64,000 bases of DNA from Heliopora coerulea (Eukaryota > Cnidaria > Anthozoa > Scleralcyonacea > Helioporidae), in assembly GCA_030142905.1 (NCBI GenBank), contig JASJOG010000044.1, positions 1,570,001 to 1,634,000 of the forward strand, read 5' to 3'. Below the pieces are notes generated by a model, which was not told the origin of the DNA, did no database searches, and worked only from the letters and a program-made list of their open reading frames with translations. Shown in pieces: positions 1 to 11,100 of this stretch. Position numbers and translations under genes: made by a program. Each line of letters starts with the position of its first letter. Position 1 is the stretch's first letter.

Positions 1-442
1 TTCACGTAAAACGAAACTCCTTCATAGCTGGGTTTTAAAAAGCTTACGAAAGCTGTGACGCTAAAGCCATTAACTTAAGTCGTTTAAATTCTACCGACGT
101 GAAGAAAACCACACATGCTGAGCTCAGCACATTTATTTTCATCTAAATAAATGCTTCTAAGCAACTCTAGCCGATTGATTAACGTTGTTCTTAAATACAG
201 CTCAGAGCTTCCCATGTTTTAAGTGCCGCTGTTGTCTTCAAGACATGGAAATGGTCTTCATGTCTTGCATGGAACCAGGACGGCGTGAAGAATACTCTCA
301 GGATCACATATTATTCATTTCTTTTGTTTGAAAGTGAAATATTGTAAGGCCGCGACGTCCTTGATGTCATCGTCGCGTTTACATAAACTCCCTATTTATT
401 CTCGTAAGTGCCTGCTCAAAGTGTTGGGTTTTTTTTATTTAG
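1..442. other. Intron sequence upstream of the first visible exon
   Basis: The exon at 443 starts after a T-rich acceptor and needs one base from an earlier exon, so this stretch should be intron of the Trio/Kalirin gene. I see no exon in it. Positions about 270-355 resemble 42634-42717, sharing the 20-nt core GGAACCAGGACGGCGTGAAG and weaker matches downstream, which suggests an old dispersed repeat. Confidence 0.6.
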
Positions 443-2102
443 ATTCCAATTCGTTGTCCTCGTGCAATGACATAAGCCCAGCGGCCTCGCTGTACAACAG
501 TCCTGGTGTAATAAACGGTGGGAGTGGATCATCGCCACCCTCCAGACGGAGGACGAAGTCCACTGGACAGTTTGGTACATTACGGTAAGCGTTAATGAAT
601 GGTGAATTTTAGCTTTAGAACAATTTACATGGGCGTTTGTCGTACCATAAACATTTACCACTTTTGCAATACTATGTTGACTCACATGAGTGGTGGTGAT
701 GGCAATTGTGAGCTTTGAAATGGCGTTGATGCTCATCGAGTTTGTCACGTTGGAGATGCTGTGCGAGGTAATTCCTTTAATGCTGGTTGGTTTGTTGTCA
801 TGTTGAGAGTGGTAGGGTTTACAATGGTACCGATTTGGTGAGGGTGGTAGAGCTTGCAATATTGGTCACTGCAATGTGGGTGATTAGGTTTTGAGTGGTG
901 ATGTTTGAGGAAATAGGTTATAATGTGTCGCTAGTTGCCCCGGTGACGATGGTCGGGTTTGTAATATGGTTGTTGTGAGAGTGGTTAGGTTTGTAGAAGT
1001 GGGTGGTCATGGTCATGGCGGTGGTTGAATGGTCACGTGGTTGGTAAGGTGGTAAGGTTTCGGCTACTGGTGGTGGAGCTGACGATGGAAATATTTGTAT
1101 TATGGTGGTAGTGAAGGTGGTTAGACTTTTAATTGTGGTGGTGTCAGTAAAAAGTGACCAAACTTGAATTCTCCACCATTACTTGCAGGATGAAGCCGTG
1201 GAGACGTGATTCTATGAAAAAGAGCTTCAAATCTCCTCCACCATCATCTGTTCCTCGAAACACAAGAATATCTGGCGGAGGAAGCAAGAAACTGCAAGTA
1301 CGTAACTATGTTACCTTAATCTTGTGAAAAGTAAGCCCCTGTTACCCGGAGTTTTTGCTTTCCATGACTGTCTTCTTACTCTAAGTATCGTATACTGTTT
1401 TCTTTCTTTCTGTAGGCCCTACTAGGCGCCAGCGAAAACGACATTGATCTACTGGTAAAGACAAAGTCCACGCCACCTCCATTAGGCCTTCTGAAGGTAA
1501 GGAAAGTTAACAAGACGCAAGGAAATGATGTGGAAACGGTCAACTCAGGGCTTAGCCTGGAAAGTGTTTCGCTTTCAAGATCAAGAAGGGAGAGGGGAAA
1601 AAATGGAGAAAATAGGGGGAAGAAAGGGAAAAATTGTGAGTGGGGAGGAAAGTTTGGGAAAAGAAAGGATGGATAGGGAATGTGAACGAAGGGGGGAAAA
1701 GGAAATGGGACAGGAATGAAAAGTAAAACAAATCATATAAAAATGGATGTGAATGAAGAGAAAAACGAAAGGTAGGAAGAGGGAAAAGAAACTGTGAATT
1801 GTTCACCAAACTAAAACGAAGTCTGATCCTTTGACCTAGCACTCCGAGCCGTTGGAAGAGGACGTGTCGCCACAAGAGAGGGCAGGGAACCAAGAGGTTT
1901 TCGAGGACGAAAAGGACGGCATGGGATCAATTCACGAGGGAAGCGAGGGTAGTTCGTTAAGCAGAGAAAGCTTGAAGGAAAGCAACGAAAGTTTACTCAA
2001 CGATGAAGAAAAGAGCAACGGTTTGGAAGAAGATGAGGATAAAAAAGATGGAGAAGAACAACGTGAAGAGGATAAAGAAGCGATCGCTCTGAAGAAGAGA
2101 AT
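443..2102 (+). other. Linker exons upstream of the second DH domain (acidic, low complexity)
   Basis: Four exons (443-584, 1189-1297, 1416-1496, 1840-2102) encode about 198 residues with no recognisable fold. The first two are Ser/Pro/Arg rich, with basic runs such as SRRRTKS and WRRDSMKKS that look like basophilic kinase sites. The fourth is strongly acidic (repeated E, D and K with ALKKRM at its end) and leads directly into the DH domain. They correspond in position to the linker between the first SH3 and second DH of Trio/Kalirin. Support is frame continuity and phase matching (the split Arg codon at 584/1189 and the split Met codon at 2102/2642), not strong sequence similarity. Confidence 0.75.
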
Positions 2103-5100
2103 GTAAGTGGAATAGAAATGGTGGTCTTGGTACAAGGTACAAAGGACCTTGATAAGTTGTCTGAAGCTTTCCTTCATTTCTTCCATTCTACATTTTACCT
2201 TCTTCCTTCGTTCCTTCGTATCCCTCTCCTTCCCCATCTGTCTCTTTAATATCTCACTCCGTTCTCCCTCCCTGCCTCCCTCCCTCCCTCCCTGCCTCCC
2301 TCCCTTCCTCCTTTCCTTCCTTCCTTCCTTCCTTCCTTCCTCCCTTCCTCCCTTCCTCCCTTCCTCCCTTCCTCCCTTCCTCCCTTCCTCCCTTCCTCTC
2401 CCTCTATCCTTCCCTCCCCTTCTCGCCCCAATCCTTCCCCTTATTCCCCCTTTATTTGCTTCCTTTCCTGCCCCCCCGTTCCTGTTCTTTTCCTTCCACA
2501 TCCCTCCTTCACCCCTCCTTCACCCCTCCTTCACCCCTCTTTTCTCCCGTACTCCCCTCCTCCCCCATTAAATTATGTCACTCCTGTAATTTGGTTCATA
2601 ATCTTGTCCTTTTCGTTAACGTCGTCTTTAAACCTTCCTAGGTATGTTATCAAAGAACTTATTCAGACTGAACAAGATTACGTGAAAGATCTTGAGGCCG
2701 TTGTAGAGGTAATTGGCCAATTCCACCTTTTAGAAAGGTTTCTGCAGCTTTTATTGTATTCGAAACACCTGAGAATTCGTTATGTTTTCTTTGAACAGGG
2801 GTACATTCCGGAACTATCGAAGGACGATGTTCCTGAAGAACTTCGCGGGAAGGAGAGGGATATATTTGGAAACATGAAGCAGATTCTCGAGTGGCACAAA
2901 AGGTATCATCATAACATCATCCCGTAATGAATAATTTTATCTAGTTGTCGGTTGCTTATTGTAACAACATTTTTTCCCCAGCTTCTTCTGCAAAGAGCTT
3001 GAAAAATGTGAAGATGCGCCAGAAAGGATAGCGTCCGTCTTTCTGAAAGCTGTAAGCATTTAAAACTTCTATGTCTTTTTACCTTGAAGTTTTTTTCTAC
3101 CTCCCTGAATTCCATTCCACTCTTCTCTACCCCACCCTCTTCACTCCTTTTCTACTCATTCTGCTACTCTTCACCACAGCCTTGTCCATTACGCGCCACC
3201 GCACAATACCATGGCGAACTACACATCACCTCACGTCACCTGAACTACACCACATTACACTACACCAGATTACACTACACCACACCACCCTAAACCACAC
3301 CACACTAAACTGTACTCTACTACAACATATTGCACTACACTGTACCCCACCACACTCCACCTTACCATACTACACTACACTGTACCCTACCACACTACAC
3401 CACACCATACTATGCCACGCTGTACCCCCACCATACTCCACCACACCATACTATACCACGCTGTACCCCCACCATACTCCACCACACCATGCTACACTAC
3501 ACTGTACCCTACCACACTCCACTGTACCCTACCACACTCCACCACACCATACTACACTACACTGTACCCCACCACACTACACTACGCCACACCACACAAG
3601 TGCTCCATTCCATTCTACTCTACGCTACACCAGGACGCTACCACACCACACACAACTCAAAACTAGGTCGCTCTACGCTAAACGAAAATGCCACATCTCA
3701 TAGGCGAAACGACTAGAGATGTACATCCATTACTGTCAAAAGAAACCAAAATCAGAAGGCCTCGTAAGAGAATTCGAAGACTCGTACTTCCAGGTAAGAG
3801 CTGACAAAAGAAGCTTCGCATGTGAATTCCGATCTTGTACGCTAGCACTTGAGTTACCACTTGCGAAAAAATGACAGTTTTTATCCTGACGCAATGAAAA
3901 ATAGCTTCCATTAAGCTGACTTCTTATTTTTTGATTAGGATTTAAAAAGTCGGCTTGGTCATCGTTTAGCTCTCTCGGATTATCTAATAAAACCGGTCCA
4001 AAGAATAATGAAATATCAACTGTTGCTTAGGGTAAGTGTGGTAAAATGATTTTTAATGAGGGAAAAAAAACAACTTTAAAACCAACAAAGACTACGTGCA
4101 GTTGATTCGTGGAAATAGTATGGCGAGGTGTATGTTGATTCGATTTTAAAGTTACATTTCGTCCGTTGCAGGATATCTTAAAATACACTGAAAGAGCTCA
4201 TTTAGAATCAACAGAATTAAAGGTAAGTTCTGAGGAAATCTGAGAGTATTTTGGTGGACGAGAAACATGTGGAAAAGCCTATTAAAGCCAGAAACCCATT
4301 ATGAATTAACTAGAACGTGGACCGAAGCTTTCTTTTTAAATTTTATTACTGTTTTGTTCGTTACAGAATGCATTACAGGTTATGAAAATCATTCCCAAGA
4401 AAGCGAACGATATGATGAACGTAGGAATGTTGGAAGGATATTATGTATGTATTCAATGCTTGAACAACTTAGTTTTTCCAGTTCGTTTATTCTTCCATTG
4501 TACGACTAACCTCGCCATGGGAATGGCTGGTTTCCCTTATTACGTCAGTTGGATACAGCTACCAGAACACTTTGGGCTTTTTTCATTTTCATGCAAACGT
4601 TGAATTCCCAAAGCGAATGGAAAAACAATTGCTCCGATTAACATACAAACAGGATTTGCAAAGGCATCCTGGTAGTTGTATTCAGCAGATGTATAAGAGA
4701 AACCGGCTGTTATTGAGATAAACTGACCGAACCACTTGTGGTTCCCGGGTACTCCCGGCTTAATGTGAAAACTTCAGCGCTCCTGTTAATGTTGTTCATC
4801 TTGATTTATTTTTTCAGGGTAATGTGAAGGCTCAAGGTGATCTAATATTACAAGACAGCCTACAAGTAACCGACGCCAAGGCAAAAACTAAGCCTGCAAA
4901 AAGACGTGTGTTTGTCTTCGAGCAGATGGTTATATTTAGTGAACCTTTTGAAAGGAAGAAGGACTGGACCGTATTTATTTATAGACATAGCATAAAAGTA
5001 AGGACGTAAATGAAGTGAAATCACTGATCTCTAGAGAAGACTGGATCGAGCATCCTATTGTTTGAAAGGCCCAGAAAATGAAGCCAGGGAAATTTGACCC

Positions 5101-8100
5101 GCGCTATTACTAAGGGACCAAAGTCATTGTAAATCTTTTTGCCCAGCACTTTCAAAAGTATTTCCTAATCCTCTATATGGCAAAATGGAACGACTTCGTC
5201 GGTGGAAAGACAGCTTTATCAACAGAAAACCTATACGGACCATACAGAAGTCGCACAGCTGGTCCACAGCAGTGGCCGCCACAATCCACTTCCGGCTTGA
5301 TTTTCTGAACGTAGGATGCTCGATCCAGTCTTTTCTAGAGATCACTGAGCGAAATTCGTACGCTGTCGTAAATTTGTCCCTGGGTCTTTTTTGATTTGAA
5401 CTTCTATCTGCCTATTCTTCTATGTTTCTGTTTTTCTGTATTGCTTTCTGGGCCTTTTGTTTCATATTTGTGTTGTTGTTTGTCTATAATTCAATCTGCC
5501 TATCTGTTTATCTTTCTGTCTGGCGTACTATATTTCTATATTGGTCTCTGGGCCTTCAGTGATATCTCATGCATTTGTTCCTTCTTTAATGCTTCGTCTG
5601 ATATAGACTGGGTTGGTTTGGGTTGGGTCAGTTAGGTTGGATGGTTGGTTGTTTAGTTTGGTGGGTATGTGGTTTGGTTGGTTGTTGATTTGTTTTTTGT
5701 TCATTCGGTTCTCTTGCTAAACTGGGCTCCACGTAGTTGGCTTGACTGAGTTAGCATCAGCTAAGTTGACCTACGGTGGACTCCGACTGGTTAGTAAGTT
5801 TGTACGTCCGCCCATTCGTTGACACAATATCGCCTGAATATCCCCTTTTGTTATGTTTCTTCCAGACTAACTTCATGGGTGTGACGGAGTCTGTAGCGGA
5901 CGACCCCTGTAAATTCGCGATATGGACAACGCGTAGCCCTAGTGAAATATATTTACTGAAAGCTGAAACACCCGAAGACAAAAATAAATGGATAAAGACA
6001 CTACAGCAGTTGTTAGAACACTTAAAACAGTTCGCTAATGGTAAGGTGGAAAATTGCAGTGAAATTGTGTCGTAAGATTGTTATTGACGAATTACTTTTA
6101 GCGCCTAAAGTGTGCTTATTAGCTGTAAAGTCAAAAGAAGAATTAGGCAAATTTGTCAGGAACAAGTTTGAGTGTCCGTTTCGAGTGCTGAATGTTAACG
6201 GAGAGTTGAAGTGGAAACCTTCTTTGTGTAGTGTTCGGGGATGCAACTGTTATTAGTCGTTATTAGTCCATACTATTTATGATTAGTAATAGGCGCCTCA
6301 ATCCCGAACATTATCCACAGAAAATTTCCAGGTGATTATTGAAAATCCCACGTAGTGATTAGCCAAAAATGACGTCACAATTGTCGATGATCACCTACAG
6401 ATGAATATAACATTGAAGGTATTTGCACATACTGGCGACATTATAGCTAAAATATTTGATACAATTAGATTTTTTGAGATAGGTGAACGATCGTCAAGCT
6501 CCATACTCAGAAAAACGATTTCTGAGCCCCAACCCGTCTGGGGCTCAGAAATCGTTTTTCTGAGTATGGAGCTTGACGATCGTTCACCTATCTCAAGATA
6601 TATCCAAGCTCTCACATTTCTAAAACATAAAACTGCATTAGATTTTTATAAACGAACGACTTATAATGAATAACATCAACTCAAACTCAAGTTACAGAAT
6701 ATAAAATGCATGACAGGTAACATAAAAATTATTTTTGTGGGATGAAACGTAGTGGTATTTAACTAAAAATCTTTAACATGAGAAACACCTATAAGTGAAT
6801 GTGGTGCAAATTTAATTATTTAAAATTGTAATTAGATGTGACGTCTAAGTAACTTTACTATTAGATTACACATTTTTAAAAGTTGCTCAGCAATAGAATT
6901 AGCTATAAATGTTTTAAAGTAGTTCACGTGTTGTTGTTCTAACTGAAAATCCTTCTAAACTTCAGAAAACAAAAGCCGTTGTAACGATTCGGTAGACACG
7001 CTTTATGATAATGAAGGTGGGCTTTATTAAAAAACAATAAACTTAAACCTTAAAATATTGTAATAAAGTTTAATTAGAGGTAAACTCTTCAGTCAATAAT
7101 TCAGGGCCATCCCAATGATAGACATATCCCTGAAGGCCCATGCACACTATAAGATTGTCTCAAATGATTCGTCGCTCTGGTTGTTATAAACTCTTAGCAC
7201 GATTCCTGCTGAGGATTCGGATTGTGTTGGGCCTTTTAATGCCTCTCGGCTTGACGTGCTTCAGTAACAGCCTCGACAACGACAAAAACCATAGAAAATA
7301 TAGTAGCAGGAGCTTCTACGACTAAAGCAACAACACTAAACACCTAAAAACTGCTGAATGAGACGATACGACACCCCACCAACAGATGGGACGATTCTGA
7401 AGGCGACGACGAGCATACTTGTGGTGAAAGCATTCCCCGTCAGTAAACCTGTTTAAAGTATAACTTTTGGTGGCTTTATATCGATCCTAAATGAATTCCT
7501 TAATTGACAAGTCATAAGTAATCTTTAAATGAATACAAATAAAAAAACAATACTGTTGGAAACTAAACAAAAGTAAAACGGTTTTCTTTAGTAAATGTTT
7601 CCCAGGCTGGGAAGTCGTTGAATTCCCAACGCAGTGGCTTCTAACTTCAGAGGAAAGTCTGGGATTGTTTCGTATGCCATACTTCAGTATTATCACAAGT
7701 TAATCAACCTCATTTCAGGTTTATCTTCACTTTGTAGCACTCGTCAATCCAATTGAATACCAAGGAAATAGTAACAGCGAACCTTCGGGTCTGAACAAGT
7801 AAGTTTGTGGGTTCGTTCATGAGCTTATACAAACTCAAAAAAACAACGTTCGATTGCTGACTTCTTCCTCATATTCGCATCTCCCCCTAGGGTCACCAGT
7901 TCTCAAGGTCAAGTCACATCGTCTGCTGTGACGGAAGGAGACTCTAGGAATTTACCACCAAGCCCCAATGGTGTTGTTAGACGACATAGCTTGACAACCA
8001 AAGTACGTTTAGTTTTTTTCTTGTTGGAGGGGGGTTCTTGTTTTTGGTTACCGTAGTTTTTAGCATTCGAGGAAAACTTACTTCAGCCGTCTTAGTTCAT

Positions 8101-11100
8101 TTTTGATTAACTGTTAAAGTGACACGAATGAACATTTGGCCGTTAGCAATGTCAATGAAACATAGGGACCACAAATTTATGACTGAGCGATGTGGGCATA
8201 TTCCTCCGAGTGATTTGGATATCCACTTTAAACTGCATTCTCTGGTTTTAAAAAAGCTTCAATGTTTGCTTCTCAGAATTCTACCGAACTGTCTAAAAAC
8301 CAAGTGAGGCATTTTAGTCTTATTCCACTCAACACCGCCAAAACCTTAGAAGGACTCACTGGAGCCTTCTCGGAAACGGTAAGCTTCCCGGAAACATTTT
8401 TTTGTATTTACAATATGTTTTGGCTGCCTTCACGAAATTTTCCTGTCCTTTTTCAGAGGGGCAAAGATAGATACGTTGCCGTCGACGACTATAGAAGCAA
8501 GGCGAAAGACCAAATTTCCGTGAAAAAAGGCGATATTTTCTACGTCGTTTCGAGTAAGAAACACGATAAAAAGTGGCTTTATGGTCACGTGGCTGGAGGT
8601 GAAACTCTTGGTCTTGTGCCGGCGAGAGTTTTACAGAAAGACTGCGATGAAAACAACGTGAATGAGGACGGTGAGTCATAGTTTTATTTATTTGTTATTA
8701 TTACTCCGTTTTTCCGTCTCCCAGCTCGTGCGTTCGTGTCAGAGCCATCTCAACTTGTCCTTTTTTAAGAACATTTCTGCTCAGATCCTCCGTTTTGTTG
8801 CTCTATTCACGTTTATTTCGACCTCATCACGTTTCATCCCGACTTAATCTAATCCGTTCCTAGTGCTGCTCCCATCGGTTCATATCCGTAATCAATTAAT
8901 CGTTGTCAACAATCGATTAGTATCGATTAATCGTATTGAATAAATTAAATTATGACACGTCCACAGTGGTTTGTCCCTTCAAAGAAAGGTGTGTGTTTTA
9001 ATGTTTTTAAAGTTTCGAAATTTTCCAGTTGAAAAACTCAAGAAAAAAACGTATATAATATAATTATATAAACACAGAGAAATAGGCTAAATAAAGAAAT
9101 ATGCACTTTGACTGTCTACATATTGTTTTTGTTTAAAAATAACAGTGCATCGACAACGGCTGGCTTAAGTGCTGCACGCTTCTTCTTTGACCACAATTGA
9201 CTGCAATGAGAGCGCGAGAATGCTATCTCTTCGCATTTTTTATTAATTCCAGAAAGAAAGTTCAGGTGAATATTATGGTGTGCGTGGTTGTTGTCGATGA
9301 TCCGATTATTTTAAAGAATAATCGATTGCCAAAAATTAATCGATTAATCGGGAGCAGCATTATCCGTTCCCATAGCATCTTTTTAAATTTCCGTTTATAC
9401 TGAATGTTGTTCATCTGTTCTCAAGTCATCTGTGGTTGTCTGCTCTTATCCTCAGCTGCTTCTTTTCAATCCATCTTTTCCGCATTTTATTTAAACTGAC
9501 CGTATCTTGTCATGTTATCTACCCTTGCAGTGTTCTTCTCGTCCTCCCATCTTATCTCTTTCTCTCCCTTCTTTCTCTGTCTAACCCTCCCCCTCCTTGA
9601 ACCACCTCGCACTCACTAGAACTCGATAACGATATTTCTTGCAGACTCTCTACAAAACAACGTTGACAAGACAAAGCCAACGCGAAAGCAGAGCTTTTCG
9701 TGAGTAGTTTTGCTTTTTCTTCAGTTTTAAAAACCTGTTCTACGTTGCTGAAAGGTTTGGGGAGTATCTAGAGTTTCATTTCGAAAAATAGCTTCCAAAC
9801 GATTTCGACCTTACCTTTTATCGCGTGTTGAAGAGAAGGAATTATTACAGAGGTGAATGTTCCATGTGATCTGCCGCTGACATGTGGCCGCTGATGCTGT
9901 TGCTGTTGCTGAACTTGACAGCGGCAATGAAGTACATGTCAGTCTCATGCTTTTTTTCCTTCTCTCCACTTTGTTACAGAAACAACGCGTTTCGCCGTAT
10001 GACCCAGAGGAAGACTAAGGACGAAAGTTACTGCTACATTTCTGCGCGGCTAAAAGATAGTATCGAGAAATTCCAAAGCCACTTTGATTCGCATGATGGT
10101 CCTTTATTCAGTGGCGAATCAACGTCAGACGTGGTAAGTGTGCGTTCTGAAAACCCTCTTCACAAAAACTGCTCTTTCGTAACCATTCTCGGGGTGACAT
10201 TACCAGGCAATTTCATGAATATCCTACTCTGCGAAAGTTAACTCTTAAAGCCGATTTGAATGTTCGGTTCCGCTTATACATTGCTGAATACAATTACATG
10301 TACCAGAATGCCTTTCGAGATCTTATTTGCAATGTTAATCTGAGCAATTGTCTTTCCACTCACTTTGAGAATTGGATGTTTGCATGAAAATCAAAAACTG
10401 CAAAGTGTTCTAGTCGTTATATTCAGCTGACGTGATGAGGGGAACCGGCTAGTGAGCGGGATTCCAATTCGTTTGTTCGGGTTTCCGGACCGTTGCTCCA
10501 GTAATGGAGCTAACGAGTCAATTGGGAACAACATGGACAAAGAATCCTTTCAAAGTGCGTGAGAGAATATCGTCTTCATGTTTCCCAAAACAATTGAAAT
10601 TCATACAAGTCGCGGCGGGAGTGGCACACAGTGCACACGAGGGAATTTGCCCCACACTTCCCTTCGGTAGGTCTCCTCAACGTAATGCCCTCGTGATAAA
10701 AGATTCTGGGATTAATATCCAAGCCTGAAAACAGAGGTACGACAGTTCTTCTAAAACTGACCGTTTTTGAACCCTTACACACATGAGTTTTTTCCTTTTA
10801 TTCGTTGTTCTCTCTGTTTTTCCTTTGTTTTCTCACTGGTTCTTTTGCTCTTAGGTGTCCGATATATCGGACACGGCGTTAAATTGTTAAAGTGGTCGTA
10901 ACTTAAGTACTATAAATTAGTAAAGTTTCCTTGTTGCCCTACTTGATTTATCTCATCAATTATGTTTTTCTTTCTTGTTTCTTTTAGTTAACTAACGGAA
11001 AGTCCGTTTACGAAAGTAAGTTTGAAGATGATGTATTGAATTATTTCAATCAAGAGAGTATGAACGGCAGGAGAGGGAATTGCGCGTACAGACTCTATCA

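Larger units (their letters stand above)
4818..6040 (+). other. PH domain exons
   Basis: Exons 4818-4997 and 5866-6040 encode a PH domain of about 115 residues immediately after the DH domain. The first contains [13 protein letters not shown] and [20 protein letters not shown], the beta strands typical of DH-associated PH domains. The second contains [10 protein letters not shown] and ends in the C-terminal helix with its invariant Trp in [13 protein letters not shown]. The DH-PH pair is the catalytic unit of Dbl-family exchange factors. The 868-bp intron between the two exons contains a MITE-like inverted repeat (5021-5348) starting 23 bp after the donor. Confidence 0.93.

Noticed and set aside
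2149..2571. Ser/Leu/Pro-rich frame and its opposite-strand Gly/Arg/Glu frame
   Set aside because: Produced by the CCTT/CCCT tract; the real Trio/Kalirin frame splices over it.
3071..3716. His/Thr/Tyr-rich frames of up to 210 residues
   Set aside because: Produced by the CACTACAC tract inside the intron between exons 2982-3051 and 3704-3793.
6391..6673. Similar frames on opposite strands around 6400-6670
   Set aside because: They are the two readings of the 57-bp inverted repeat.
7721..7737. Earlier acceptor (TTTCAG) for the exon after the PH domain
   Set aside because: It gives an in-frame stop; the acceptor ending at 7737 keeps the frame and yields the Trio-like NPIEYQ segment.
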